A DNA stretch of 64,000 nucleotides from assembly GCA_009668975.1 (NCBI GenBank), contig SBEG01000014.1, positions 30,730-94,729 on the forward strand, written 5' to 3'. Origin of the DNA: Deltaproteobacteria bacterium (lineage in GTDB: Bacteria; Desulfobacterota; Desulfuromonadia; Geobacterales; Geobacteraceae). The first letter of the stretch is position 1, and every line of letters starts with the position of its first letter. Below, one piece after another: positions 1 to 8,877 of the stretch. The translations under genes were made by a program, and so were the position numbers. The notes under the pieces are model-generated. The model made no database searches and was not told the origin of the DNA. It was given only the letters and a program-made list of their open reading frames with translations.

Positions 1-2
1 TA

Positions 3-1346
3 TCGATCCTTGGGCCGCTTTTGAAATTTCAGCGGAACGGGGAAACGGAAACAACGGCAGTCAGACCGTTTTTTTACCGGACTGAAGATGCCGTTGATGA
101 TACTTCTCGTACGGCTTACCTCTATCCTATTGCCTCATCAGAAACCTGGGCAGAGGGAAAGTATCTCCAGGTGCTGCAGCTCTTCCAGAAGAGAACACCC
201 CTGCCTGGTGTCGAGGAGCGGCGCGGGCCGATGTTGTTTCCTTTCTACATCAGTGGAACTTCGGAAAAGCATGGGCATTATGTCTCGGTGTTTCCTTTTT
301 ACGGGGACATTTACGACCGCTTCTGGAAGGATGAATACCACTACGTCCTCTTTCCGCTTTATGGGCGTACGGTAAAAAACGGCACCGAGACCCGCAACTA
401 TCTCTATCCTTTTTTCTCCCTCATCAAGGGGGAAAAAGAAAGCGGTTTCCAGATCTGGCCCCTGTATGGACAGGCGGAGAAGGAAGGCGTCTACCGTAAG
501 CGCTCTGCTCTATGGCCCGTGTATTTTCAGGAAGAACTGGGTCTCGATACCGATTCACCGACCCGGAAGTTTTACCTTTTTCCCTTTTATACATCTTCAA
601 TTTCGCGGAAGAGAACCGAGAAACATTACCTGTGGCCATTTTTTGGCCATATCTCCGACTCGGAGAAAAAACTCGAAGAACGTGATTATTTCTGGCCATT
701 TGTTGTCACGATCCGCAGTGAAGAGCGAAATCTCGACCGTTACTTGCCCTTCTACAGCGTGGATCGCCGCAAAAACAGCCTGAAACGCTGGTACCTGTGG
801 CCTTTATTCAGCCATCAGGAGCTGACTTCGGACAGCTATCAGTTGGAGCGCAACCGGGTCCTGTTCTTTCTCTACTCCGATGCCACGGAAACCTGGACGA
901 TTGACGGCAAGTCACGCAGCAAGATTTCCTGTTGGCCTTTCTTTACCTACCGAAGTGATGAGCGGGGTGTGAAGACGGTAAGTTTTCCTGCACCGGTCGA
1001 ACCGATCCTCAACAAGGAAGGGATTGAGAACAGCTGGGCCCCGCTTTGGCGGCTCTATATCCAGAAGTGGAACGATGCCGGAGATTCTGCGGTATCTTTC
1101 CTCTGGAATCTCTATTGGCACGAGAGCCGCAGCGATGATCTGGCCTATGAGCTGTTTCCCTTTATTTCCTATCGCTCGGAGAAGAAGGGAACTGACCTGG
1201 CTTTCTTGAAGGGCTTGATCCGCTACCGCAAACAAAACGATACCAATGAACTCCGGTTTCTGTGGCTCCCGTTCGGGCTTGAGTGGGGTAAACCCGCCCT
1301 GCCTGAACAACGGAAGGCAGGGATGGACACAAGGAGTGAAAAGTGA
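3..1346 (+). CDS. Aromatic-Pro repeat protein of unknown function, 5' partial
   Basis: The frame is open to the left edge, so the start lies outside the window; a TTG at 21 has no Shine-Dalgarno and is probably not the start. At least 447 residues are present. The protein is built from many short units spaced about 20-40 residues apart, each centred on an aromatic-Pro motif such as YLYPFF, FPFYG, LWPVYF, WPFFG or LWPLF, separated by charged stretches. I know no named family for it; the regular aromatic spacing suggests a beta-rich or membrane-surface repeat fold, but that is inference. Its stop overlaps the mlaE start (TGATG at 1344-1348), so the two are probably translationally coupled and the protein may serve the same lipid transport system. 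Confidence 0.75.
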   Translation, partial: SILGPLLKFQRNGETETTAVRPFFYRTEDAVDDTSRTAYLYPIASSETWAEGKYLQVLQLFQKRTPLPGVEERRGPMLFPFYISGTSEKHGHYVSVFPFYGDIYDRFWKDEYHYVLFPLYGRTVKNGTETRNYLYPFFSLIKGEKESGFQIWPLYGQAEKEGVYRKRSALWPVYFQEELGLDTDSPTRKFYLFPFYTSSISRKRTEKHYLWPFFGHISDSEKKLEERDYFWPFVVTIRSEERNLDRYLPFYSVDRRKNSLKRWYLWPLFSHQELTSDSYQLERNRVLFFLYSDATETWTIDGKSRSKISCWPFFTYRSDERGVKTVSFPAPVEPILNKEGIENSWAPLWRLYIQKWNDAGDSAVSFLWNLYWHESRSDDLAYELFPFISYRSEKKGTDLAFLKGLIRYRKQNDTNELRFLWLPFGLEWGKPALPEQRKAGMDTRSEK

Positions 1347-2119
1347 TGGGAGTCCTGGAAAGGATCGGGAAAAAGATCCTCTACTTTATGCAGATCGTCG
1401 GCGAGATGTTGAAGCTGCTCGGCCAGACAGTGTATTCTTTTCGAGAGGCACCGCGGAATCTGCAGAGCATCTTTTCGCAAATGGCGATGATCGGCTATGA
1501 AACACTGCCCATTGCTTCGGTGATGGGTTTCTTCGTCGGTATGGTATTGGCGCTGCAGACCGGTTCCGAGTTGGCGAAGTATGGGACCCAGGACATCATC
1601 GGGACCATTGTCGGCCTCTCCATGGTGCGTGAGTTGGGGCCGGTAATGACCAGCTTTCTTGTTGCGGGCCGGATCGGCTCCGCCATTGCCGCCGAGTTGG
1701 GCGTCATGACGGTCTATGAGGAAATTGATGCGCTCAAGACTTTGGATATCGATCCGGTGCGTTACCTGGCAATGCCGCGCTTTATCGCCTGTATTGTCTG
1801 TCTGCCGATCCTGACCCTCTATGCCGATTGTGTCGGTATGGCCGGCGGGGCCCTGATCAGTCATCTCCATCCGAAGATTTTCATTTCCTATGCCACCTAC
1901 TATGAGAGTCTTAAGGTTGCCTTGAAGTTCAAGGAAATTGGGGCAGGACTGATAAAATCTTTTGTTTTTGGCGGGATTATTGCTCTGGTTGGTTGTTATG
2001 TCGGCTTTGCCACCTCGGGTGGCGCACGTGGTATCGGGCGTTCCACGACCCGGGCCGTGGTTCTTTCGTTCATCCTGATCCTGGCTGCAGATTACCTGCT
2101 GACCCGGGTACTTTTGTAA
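1346..2119 (+). CDS. mlaE: MlaE-type ABC permease for phospholipid transport
   Basis: Inner-membrane permease of the Mla/MCE lipid transport family, which moves phospholipids between inner and outer membrane with MlaD and an ATPase. The 257-residue length fits the family. The conserved segment MTVYEEIDALKTLDIDPVRY, about 130 residues in, is the MlaE signature, and several hydrophobic helices surround it. ATG 1346 overlaps the upstream stop; AAGGAG at 1331 is well placed. A GTG at 1343 is possible. The usual neighbour mlaF (ATPase) is absent on the downstream side, where mlaD follows after 129 bases. Confidence 0.93.
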   Translation: MGVLERIGKKILYFMQIVGEMLKLLGQTVYSFREAPRNLQSIFSQMAMIGYETLPIASVMGFFVGMVLALQTGSELAKYGTQDIIGTIVGLSMVRELGPVMTSFLVAGRIGSAIAAELGVMTVYEEIDALKTLDIDPVRYLAMPRFIACIVCLPILTLYADCVGMAGGALISHLHPKIFISYATYYESLKVALKFKEIGAGLIKSFVFGGIIALVGCYVGFATSGGARGIGRSTTRAVVLSFILILAADYLLTRVLL

Positions 2120-2248
2120 TAACTTTTATCCTGCGAGGTATTCGGACCATTCGCTGTCCACTCCCGGAGTGGCGCCAAACCGATATCACGAACGGACTTT
2201 GCATGGAGAGCTGCTCTGGCGGCTCTTTACAGACAGGAGGTAGCTGCC

Positions 2249-3298
2249 GTGGCACTTTCAACGGAAAAAAAGGTCGGTCTTTTTTTCATTCTCGGACTTA
2301 TTCTATTCGGCGTCATGCTTGAATTGGGTCAACAGTGGAATCCCTTCGAAAGGGCCATTCCCTACAAGACGTTTCTGACCAGCGTGACCGGACTGAAAGT
2401 TGGTGACTCTGTCCGGCTGGCCGGGGTTGACGTCGGGAAGATAAAAAAAATCGATGTGCTTGAAGATAAGGTGAGAATCGACTTCGAAGTGAAAAAAGGC
2501 ACGGAAATCAGAAAAGATTCTGTTGCAAGTATCCGCATGACCAACCTCTTGGGCGGACAGTTCCTTGGCCTGTCTTTCGGTTCGAAAACAGAGCCCCTGT
2601 TGCCGCCCGGTGCAACGGTTGAAGGTAAAGAAGCCGCGACGGTTGATACGATCATGTCGGATCTCGGGGATATTACGGTCGAGGCAAAGACCCTGATTAC
2701 CGACCTCAACAAGAACCAGGCTGAGGTCATGGGCAAGATGTCCACCATGCTGGACGAAAACCGTCCCGGCCTTCGCAGCTCCATCAGCAATCTCAGCAGC
2801 ATCACAACCAAGCTTGACCGTGGTGACGGCTCGTTGGCCATGCTGTTGAATGACAAGACCCTCTATGCCAATACCAATGAGGCTACCGCCAACCTCAAGA
2901 ACATCACGGCAAAGATCAATAAAGGCGAGGGCACGATCGGCAAGCTGGTTAATGATGATGCCTTCTATGTGGAAGCCAAAAGCGCCATGGCCAACATCAA
3001 TGACGGCATGAAAGAAGTTAAGGAGATCGCCGGCAAGATCAACAACGGTGATGGCACCATGGCGAAGCTGGTGAATGACAAGACCCTCTACACCGAGCTC
3101 AGCGGCGCTTCGAAAAATATCAAGGAAATTACCGAGAAGATCAACAACGGCCAGGGCACCATGGGTAAACTGGTCAATGAAGACAAGCTCTATCGGGATG
3201 CAACCGCAACCCTGAAGAAGACCGAACAGGCGGTCGAGGGCCTGGGGGATAGTGGCGCCATTTCAGTGCTGGGAAGCATTGTCGGCAGTCTGTTTTAA
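2249..3298 (+). CDS. mlaD: MlaD-type MCE-domain lipid-binding protein
   Basis: Periplasmic substrate-binding subunit of the Mla system, anchored by one N-terminal helix (about residues 10-28). An MCE domain follows (about 38-120), with the typical TGLKVGDSVRLAGVDVGKI segment. The C-terminal half is unusual: four copies of a unit of about 35-40 residues around the pattern NxGxGTxxKLVND (DRGDGSLAMLLND, NKGEGTIGKLVND, NNGDGTMAKLVND, NNGQGTMGKLVNE). At 349 residues it is much longer than E. coli MlaD. The GTG start is preceded by AGGAGG with good spacing. It probably works with the mlaE product; the ATPase must be encoded elsewhere, possibly upstream of the window. Confidence 0.9.
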   Translation: MALSTEKKVGLFFILGLILFGVMLELGQQWNPFERAIPYKTFLTSVTGLKVGDSVRLAGVDVGKIKKIDVLEDKVRIDFEVKKGTEIRKDSVASIRMTNLLGGQFLGLSFGSKTEPLLPPGATVEGKEAATVDTIMSDLGDITVEAKTLITDLNKNQAEVMGKMSTMLDENRPGLRSSISNLSSITTKLDRGDGSLAMLLNDKTLYANTNEATANLKNITAKINKGEGTIGKLVNDDAFYVEAKSAMANINDGMKEVKEIAGKINNGDGTMAKLVNDKTLYTELSGASKNIKEITEKINNGQGTMGKLVNEDKLYRDATATLKKTEQAVEGLGDSGAISVLGSIVGSLF

Positions 3299-3370
3299 TT
3301 TCTTGCGAAATCAGCTTACCCTGTCGTAAATTCTACGATGCGCCGGTCGGCACTACACGGATTCAATTTT

Positions 3371-3401
3371 CAGATGGCGCGGCATTTTGCCGCGCCATCT
3401 G
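3371..3401 (+). terminator. 14-bp stem hairpin after mlaD
   Basis: A perfect inverted repeat with 14-bp arms (CAGATGGCGCGGCA and its complement) around a TTT loop, followed by GTTTAT. It probably ends the mla transcript. It lies directly upstream of the ribosome binding site of the next gene. Confidence 0.7.
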
Positions 3402-3419
3402 TTTATCAGGAGGGGAACA

Positions 3420-4289
3420 ATGGATGATTTTGTACGGATAGCGGTCGGCACCATTACCATGAGGCCCTACGTCTTCGCTTTTCTTGCGGTGTACCTGGTC
3501 GCTGCCGTGACCCATCTCGGCTGGAAAAAAACGCTGACTTTCACCGTGGCCGGCTACCTGATCGCCTTTGTTTCCGAGTACAGTTCGATCAATACCGGTA
3601 TTCCCTATGGCTGGTATTTCTACATCGATACGACGAAGACCCAGGAACTCTGGATCGCCGGCGTACCTTTCTTTGATTCCCTCTCCTATGTCTTTCTGAC
3701 CTATTGCAGCTATACGGTTGCCTTGCTGACGGTTTCCCCGATCAAGACCTGGCGCTGGAACCTGGTGACATTGGAGACGCGGTCGATTCGCCGTTCCTTC
3801 GCCGTGCTCCTGCTCGGTGCTTTCTACCAGGTTTTCCTCGACATCGTCATCGATCCGGTGGCGCTCCAGGGCAATCGCTGGTTTCTCGGCCAGATTTACG
3901 GCTACCGCGAAGTGGGCGGGCATTTCGGTGTGCCGCTGTCAAATTATATCGGTTGGTTTATTGTCAGCCTGGTCCTGGTATTCGCCCTCCAGCGCATCGA
4001 TGCCCGCGTGGCCAGGAATACGGAAAAGCCGGCCGGGATTGCGAATTTCCCCTTTCGCTCCCTGCTGGGGCCGTTGCTGTACCTTTCTGTCCTGGTCTTC
4101 AATTATGCCGTAACGATCAGTATCGGCGAAACGCTGATGGCCATGACCGGGATTTTCATGTTCACCCTGCCGGTTGTCATCGTAACCGTGCTCCTGGTCC
4201 GCCGGGCGAACCGCTACAGCAGGGAGGAATTGGCGGAGCATGTGAGGGATTATCCGTATGTGACTGCCGGTAACGGGGGGAAGAAATAG
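3420..4289 (+). CDS. Carotenoid-biosynthesis-family membrane protein (DUF422/CruF-like)
   Basis: A 289-residue polytopic membrane protein. The segment with EYSSINTGIPYGWYFY, followed by DSLSYVFLTY and later FLDIVIDPVA and YGYREVGGHFGVPLSNYIGW, matches the DUF422 carotenoid biosynthesis family, whose CruF members hydrate carotenoid ends. Acidic and His residues in these segments are probably functional. ATG 3420 has AGGAGG about 6 bases upstream; an in-frame upstream codon lies inside the terminator hairpin and is unlikely. No other carotenoid gene is nearby, so the substrate is uncertain; given the hopanoid genes downstream, a role on another polyprenoid is conceivable. Confidence 0.75.
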   Translation: MDDFVRIAVGTITMRPYVFAFLAVYLVAAVTHLGWKKTLTFTVAGYLIAFVSEYSSINTGIPYGWYFYIDTTKTQELWIAGVPFFDSLSYVFLTYCSYTVALLTVSPIKTWRWNLVTLETRSIRRSFAVLLLGAFYQVFLDIVIDPVALQGNRWFLGQIYGYREVGGHFGVPLSNYIGWFIVSLVLVFALQRIDARVARNTEKPAGIANFPFRSLLGPLLYLSVLVFNYAVTISIGETLMAMTGIFMFTLPVVIVTVLLVRRANRYSREELAEHVRDYPYVTAGNGGKK

Positions 4290-4309
4290 CCCGGTAAGGT
4301 TGCTCTTAG

Positions 4310-4942
4310 CTAGGAATTCCAGTGGGATAAGGCAGCGGAAATTTCTCCCGCGGTGGGGATCTGGACATCAACGTGCGGAGGGCCGGGAAGAGCGCCCACC
4401 AGGACGGTGCCCATGCCGAGAGCCTTAGCCGTAAGGAGGTTATTCGCTGAGTCTTCGACCATGATGCAGCGGGCGGCGGGAAGATTGATCCGTTCCAGCA
4501 CCGCATGATAGGGTTCCGGGCTCGGCTTCGGCAGATAATTGGCGACTCGGATGTCGTAGATTTCTTCAAACTGGCCGGCAATGCCCAAGGCCTGCAAGAC
4601 CCGTTCGCTGTGGTCCCTTGAGCTGTTGGTAAAGATCACCTTGCGCAGCGGCACTGCCGAAAGTGCTTCCCGCAGCTCCGGATCGGGCTGCAGCCGGCTG
4701 GAAATGTCGATGTCGTGCACATAGGTCAGGTAGTCTTCCGGGTCAACCGCATGGTGGCGCATGAGCCCCTGCATGGTGACGCCGTAGCGCTGCCAGTAAG
4801 AACGTCGTAAGGCATCAACGTCCGGCAGCGGGATCCCGACGACTTCGTTCATGTAGCGGTTGATGCGCTCGTCCATGAGGGTAAAAAGCTCCCGTTCCGG
4901 CGAGTAGAGGGTGTTGTCCAGGTCAAAAAGCAGCATTTCCAT
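4310..4942 (-). CDS. HAD-family hydrolase, probable pyrimidine 5'-nucleotidase
   Basis: A 210-residue HAD-superfamily phosphatase of the subfamily that includes yeast Sdt1 pyrimidine 5'-nucleotidase. Motif I is FDLDNTLY near the N-terminus, motif II is the Thr/Ser of VIFTNSSRDH, the motif III Lys is in YLPKPSPEPY, and motif IV is VEDSANNLLTAKALGM. The mostly helical cap between motifs I and II contains YGVTMQGLM. Likely cytosolic nucleotide or sugar-phosphate dephosphorylation. It lies 45 bases downstream of the nucleosidase gene on the same strand and is probably co-transcribed with it. It converges on the carotenoid-like gene with only 20 bases between stops. Confidence 0.85.
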   Translation of the reverse strand: MEMLLFDLDNTLYSPERELFTLMDERINRYMNEVVGIPLPDVDALRRSYWQRYGVTMQGLMRHHAVDPEDYLTYVHDIDISSRLQPDPELREALSAVPLRKVIFTNSSRDHSERVLQALGIAGQFEEIYDIRVANYLPKPSPEPYHAVLERINLPAARCIMVEDSANNLLTAKALGMGTVLVGALPGPPHVDVQIPTAGEISAALSHWNS

Positions 4943-4987
4943 GAAAAGGTTTCCTTGCCCGTCCTCAGAAGGCGGGGTATCGGCGAA

Positions 4988-5746
4988 TCAGACCAGGTGC
5001 GTCAGCTGCTCCAGGATGATTGCCAGGTTGTTCGCGGCCAGTTTCGAGTTTTTTGCCAGGCGGATCAGCTGCGGCAGGATGCGCGGTTTTTTCGCGACCG
5101 TAAAAAGTACCTTGCCGATGCGGATATTCAGTTCCCGATCGGTCAGTTCGTCCAGTGAGAAAAGGAGTTCCTCATCAGCCGCATCGCTGACGGCACGGAC
5201 CGCAACCAGCGGGATTCCCTTGCGTTCTGCGATTTCGGCCACGGCACTCGTTTCCATGTCCAGGACCGGGTTCACGATGTCACGGGCAAGCTGTTGATCC
5301 GCCAGTTTTTTGTTCACGATGACGCTGGTGGTGACGGTTGTGCCGTCCACAATGCGAAACGGCTGGCCGGGGACTGATTCATGTACGACCCGGAGCAGCG
5401 CTTCGTTGGCAATGCCGGCAATTTCAGTGGTGAGCCCTTCGCCGAGGGCCAGGACCTGCCCGGCGAGTACCAGGTCACCGACGTTCAACCCTGGCCGGAC
5501 AGCTCCGCCAAGTCCCGCCGTGATGATCAGCCGGGGTTGTGCTCGGGAAATAAGCTCTTCGGTTGCTGCGCTGGCCCTTTTTGTGCCCATGCCGGATTCA
5601 ATGAGAAACAGCTGTCGTCCGTCCCGCTGGAAAAGGTAGAGCGGGAACTGTCCCGCCCGTTCCTTGCGGTGTCTGCCGAGCCTCCGCAGGACCGGCCGGA
5701 TCTCTTCCTGCATCGCCATGACGATACCAATGCGTTCTTGCTTCAT
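4988..5746 (-). CDS. Nucleoside phosphorylase-family protein (MTA/SAH nucleosidase- or HpnG-like)
   Basis: A 252-residue member of the PNP/UDP phosphorylase family. The N-terminal IGIVMAMQEEI and the motifs LDMETSAVA and RAVSDAADE place the acidic residues where MTA/SAH nucleosidase has its catalytic Glu, Glu and Asp, so hydrolysis of adenosine-type nucleosides is likely. Two roles fit: methylthioadenosine/S-adenosylhomocysteine nucleosidase, or HpnG, which removes adenine from adenosylhopane. Its position head-to-head with hpnJ favours HpnG, while the motifs fit either. An internal segment ending in RIGKVLFTVAKKPRI is longer than in E. coli MTAN. Confidence 0.8.
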   Translation of the reverse strand: MKQERIGIVMAMQEEIRPVLRRLGRHRKERAGQFPLYLFQRDGRQLFLIESGMGTKRASAATEELISRAQPRLIITAGLGGAVRPGLNVGDLVLAGQVLALGEGLTTEIAGIANEALLRVVHESVPGQPFRIVDGTTVTTSVIVNKKLADQQLARDIVNPVLDMETSAVAEIAERKGIPLVAVRAVSDAADEELLFSLDELTDRELNIRIGKVLFTVAKKPRILPQLIRLAKNSKLAANNLAIILEQLTHLV

Positions 5747-5869
5747 CCCGTGCCTCCCGCTTCAGGTGACCGGTACTCTACCAGAGAATGGCAGCGTCCG
5801 CAATCCGGACCTTACGCTCTTTCCGTTTTGGTTCGCGCTTGTTGCGGCAACCTGACCGCTCCTTTCGCC

Positions 5870-5898
5870 TTGACAAAAGATATGCCGCCCTTTATTTT
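5870..5898 (+). promoter_or_regulatory. Sigma-70-type promoter for hpnJ
   Basis: TTGACA at 5870-5875 and TATTTT at 5893-5898 are separated by 17 bases, and lie about 60 bases before the hpnJ start. The -35 is perfect and the -10 matches four of six consensus positions. No promoter was picked out for the divergent nucleosidase gene. Confidence 0.6.
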
Positions 5899-5960
5899 AC
5901 TAGATTGTTTTGAACCTGAAAAAAGCATGTACCGAGAAGATATTCTCAATAGGAGAACCC

Positions 5961-7391
5961 ATGAAACCGTTGTTTTTGAACCCGCCCACTTTCGAAGACT
6001 TTGATGGTGGCGCCGGTGCCCGTTACCAGGCGTCACGCGAAGTCACCTCTTTCTGGTATCCGACCTGGCTCTGTTTTCCTGCCGGGATGATCGAAGGGAG
6101 CCGGGTAGTGGATGCGCCGGTGCAGAAACTGACCCTGGACGACTGCATTAGCATAGCTGCCGACTACGATATGGTGGTGATGTACACCTCCACTCCGACC
6201 TTTGCCATTGATGTGGAGACCGCCCGCCGGATCAAGGAGCGGAAGCCGTCCATCGTTACCATACTGACCGGACCGCATGTTTCGGTGCTGCCGGAAGAAT
6301 CGCTCCAGCGGGCCGGCGCGGCGGTGGACATCGTCTGCCGCGGCGAGTTCGACTATTCGGTGAAGGAACTGGCCGAGGGACTGGACTGGGAGAAGGTGGA
6401 CGGCATCAGCTTCCAGAAGGACGGCAAAGTTATTTCCACCCCGGACCGGCCGCCGATCACCGACCTGGACGCGCTCCCCTTTGCCAGCCAGATTTACCAT
6501 CGGGACCTGCCCATATCGGAATATGTCATTCCCCACTTTCTCTATCCGTACGTTTCGATCTATTCGAGCCGCGGTTGTCCGTCGCGCTGCATCTACTGCC
6601 TCTGGCCGCAGACCTTTTCCGGCCGCACCATGCGGACCCGCAGCCCGGAAAATGTCTACCAGGAAGTGAAGTGGATCGTGGAGAATCTGCCGGGGGTCAA
6701 AGAAATTTCCTTTGACGACGATACCTTCACCGCCGACCGCGAGCATGCCCGTGCCGTTGCCGAAAAAATCAAGCCGCTGGGCGTTTCCTGGACCATCAAT
6801 GCCCGGGCGAACTGCGATTACGAGACTCTCAGGATCATGCGCGATGCCGGACTCCGTCACGTGGTGGTCGGCTATGAAACCGGAAACGATCAGATCCTGA
6901 AGAACATCAAGAAGGGGGTCACCAAGGCGCAGGCCCTGGAATTTACCCGGAACTGCAAGAAGCTCGGCCTGTCCGTGCACGGCGCCTTCGTCATGGGTCT
7001 GCCCGGCGAAACGCAGGAGACGATTCGCGAGACCATCGAGTTCGCCAAACAACTCGACATCAACTCCATCCAGGCTTCCCTGGCTTCGCCCTATCCGGGC
7101 ACCGAATTCTACGACCTGGCAAAAAAGGAAGGCTGGATCTCATCTGACAGTTTCCTCGATGAAACCGGCCATCAGACCTGCGTCATCAATTATCCCCATC
7201 TTTCCAACCGCGAGATTTTTGATGCCGTGGAGACTTTTTACAACAAGTTCTATTTCCGGCCCAAGTATATCGCCCGCAGCATTCTGAAAATGATCACCAG
7301 CAGTGAAGACCGGAAAAAGCTCCTCAAGGAAGGCGCGCAGTACCTGGCCTACATGAAGAAGCGCAAGCAGTCCCGCTGCTCTTCCTGCTAG
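5961..7391 (+). CDS. hpnJ: Hopanoid-associated B12-binding radical SAM protein HpnJ
   Basis: In characterised hopanoid producers HpnJ acts after HpnI and HpnK to turn a glucosaminyl bacteriohopanetetrol into the cyclitol ether. The N-terminus (FLNPPTFEDFDGGAGARYQ, then SFWYPTWLCFPAG) is typical of HpnJ. A B12-binding-like domain spans about residues 1-165 and a radical SAM domain starts near 195, with the CxxxCxxC cluster motif at C206, C210 and C213. The 476-residue length is normal. ATG 5961 follows AGGAG with 5-base spacing; upstream in-frame codons lack such a site. hpnK follows after 6 bases, so the two form an operon. hpnI is not in the window. Confidence 0.93.
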   Translation: MKPLFLNPPTFEDFDGGAGARYQASREVTSFWYPTWLCFPAGMIEGSRVVDAPVQKLTLDDCISIAADYDMVVMYTSTPTFAIDVETARRIKERKPSIVTILTGPHVSVLPEESLQRAGAAVDIVCRGEFDYSVKELAEGLDWEKVDGISFQKDGKVISTPDRPPITDLDALPFASQIYHRDLPISEYVIPHFLYPYVSIYSSRGCPSRCIYCLWPQTFSGRTMRTRSPENVYQEVKWIVENLPGVKEISFDDDTFTADREHARAVAEKIKPLGVSWTINARANCDYETLRIMRDAGLRHVVVGYETGNDQILKNIKKGVTKAQALEFTRNCKKLGLSVHGAFVMGLPGETQETIRETIEFAKQLDINSIQASLASPYPGTEFYDLAKKEGWISSDSFLDETGHQTCVINYPHLSNREIFDAVETFYNKFYFRPKYIARSILKMITSSEDRKKLLKEGAQYLAYMKKRKQSRCSSC

Positions 7392-7397
7392 TAAACG

Positions 7398-8288
7398 ATG
7401 ACCGCTCTTCGCGACCCAGCCATAAAGAAGCTGATCGTCAACGCCGATGATTTCGGCCTTTCCGGCGGAGCCAACCGGGCCGTGATCCGGGCCTACCAAG
7501 AGGGAATTCTCACCAGCACCTCGCTGATGGTGAAAGGCCGGGCCTTTGCTGAAGCCGTGTCCCTGGCCGGGGAAAATCCCGGACTTCAGGTCGGTCTGCA
7601 CCTGACCCTGCTGCAGGGGCAGGCGGTGCTGCCGCCGGAAGAGCTGCCCGGGCTGGTGGACCGCGAGGGGAATTTCCCAACCGATCCGGTGCTGACCGGG
7701 ATGCGCTACTTCTTTTGCCGCTCACTGCGGAGTGAATTGCAGCGGGAGATCGAGGCGCAGATCCTCCGTTTCCGGGAAACCGGCCTGCCCCTGAGCCATA
7801 TTGACGGTCACCTGAACATTCACATGCATCCCACGGTCTTCGCCATCCTGACCGAACTGATGCCGAAATACGGCATCAAGAGCTTTCGCCTTACCCGGGA
7901 AAACCTGGCGCAGGACCCGGCCACGGATGGAACTCGGCGCTTCGGCCGGCGGCTCGATGCCTTCATCTTTGCCCGCCTGGCGGAAAATTGCCGGCCGGTA
8001 CTGAAAAAACTCGGCATCTTCCATAGCGATGAGGTGAAGGGCTTGCTCAACTCCGGCAAAATGACGGAGGCGTACCTGCTGAAAGTCCTGGATTGCTTGA
8101 AACCGGGCTGTACGGAAATTTATTTCCATCCCGGCTGTCTGCCGGACCCGGAACTGGCGGCCTGGATGCCCGACTATCTGCACGAAGAAGAACTGGCGGC
8201 ACTGACCAGCCCCAAAGTGCGTGAGAAAATAACTGAACAGGGAATACAACTCGGTACCTACCGGGGAGAGGGATACAACGATGTTTAA
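7398..8288 (+). CDS. hpnK: Hopanoid-associated carbohydrate deacetylase HpnK (YdjC family)
   Basis: A 296-residue YdjC/ChbG-like deacetylase. In hopanoid pathways HpnK removes the N-acetyl group from N-acetylglucosaminyl bacteriohopanetetrol before HpnJ acts. The metal-binding motifs are visible: NADDFGLSGGANRAV near residue 15, and HIDGHLNIHMHP about two-fifths of the way along, which supplies the His ligands; FHPGC near the C-terminus is also characteristic. Start 7398 lies 6 bases after the hpnJ stop, and the stop overlaps the next gene by 8 bases, which indicates tight co-expression. Confidence 0.92.
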   Translation: MTALRDPAIKKLIVNADDFGLSGGANRAVIRAYQEGILTSTSLMVKGRAFAEAVSLAGENPGLQVGLHLTLLQGQAVLPPEELPGLVDREGNFPTDPVLTGMRYFFCRSLRSELQREIEAQILRFRETGLPLSHIDGHLNIHMHPTVFAILTELMPKYGIKSFRLTRENLAQDPATDGTRRFGRRLDAFIFARLAENCRPVLKKLGIFHSDEVKGLLNSGKMTEAYLLKVLDCLKPGCTEIYFHPGCLPDPELAAWMPDYLHEEELAALTSPKVREKITEQGIQLGTYRGEGYNDV

Positions 8289-8661
8289 AACTGTTGTCGT
8301 GATGCTGATTGCCGTTTCCGCCGGTACGGTGGGTGACCTGCTGCTTACCAAGGGAATGAAGGAACTGGGCGACCTTTCGGCGATGAATCTGCGCGGGCTG
8401 CTGTCCGCAGGCTACCAGGCCTTGACCAGCCCCAAGCTGGTGCTCGGCACGGCAATGCTTGCCGTGTTCTTCTTTCTCTGGCTGGCGGTACTTTCCTGGG
8501 AAGACCTTACCGTGGCCTTGCCCATGCAGGCACTGAACTATGTGCTGGTTGCCTTTCTCTCGCAATATTTCCTCGGGGAGATCGTAACTCCGATGCGCTG
8601 GGCCGGAACCATCCTGGTCTGCATCGGCGTCATCCTCATCACCAAGAGCAGCGTCGCGTAA
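8281..8661 (+). CDS. Small EamA/SMR-type transporter in the hopanoid operon
   Basis: A 126-residue membrane protein with about four hydrophobic helices, the size and form of a small multidrug resistance or half-EamA protein. The second half contains LPMQALNYVLVAFLSQYFLGE, which resembles the conserved EamA turn and Glu. It overlaps hpnK by 8 bases. Small EamA/ArnE-like proteins often flip lipid-linked amino sugars; since HpnK makes a glucosamine-bearing hopanoid, a flippase role is a reasonable inference. A hairpin follows 25 bases downstream. Confidence 0.8.
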   Translation: MFKTVVVMLIAVSAGTVGDLLLTKGMKELGDLSAMNLRGLLSAGYQALTSPKLVLGTAMLAVFFFLWLAVLSWEDLTVALPMQALNYVLVAFLSQYFLGEIVTPMRWAGTILVCIGVILITKSSVA

Positions 8662-8685
8662 CACTGTTCAATCTCCACGTTCGGT

Positions 8686-8710
8686 CCAGGGGGCACGTTA
8701 GCCCCCCTGG
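8686..8710 (+). terminator. GC-rich hairpin after the hopanoid operon
   Basis: CCAGGGGGC and GCCCCCCTGG form a stem with one bulged base and a six-base loop (ACGTTA). No T-run follows, so it may be a weak terminator or an RNA-stabilising hairpin. Confidence 0.45.
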
Positions 8711-8877
8711 TCACGGCATTTCCCCAACACTCTTCGCTTTCATTTCCCTGCCATCTCGCCTACGTGACTTCCGTAGATTTTTTCCCCAATCGCCGAACAG
8801 AGAAATTTTATGGTAAAATAATCCCTGCTGCATTTCCGGGGAGAGACTTCGGATCGTTCAAGCTAAAATGCTTTTTT

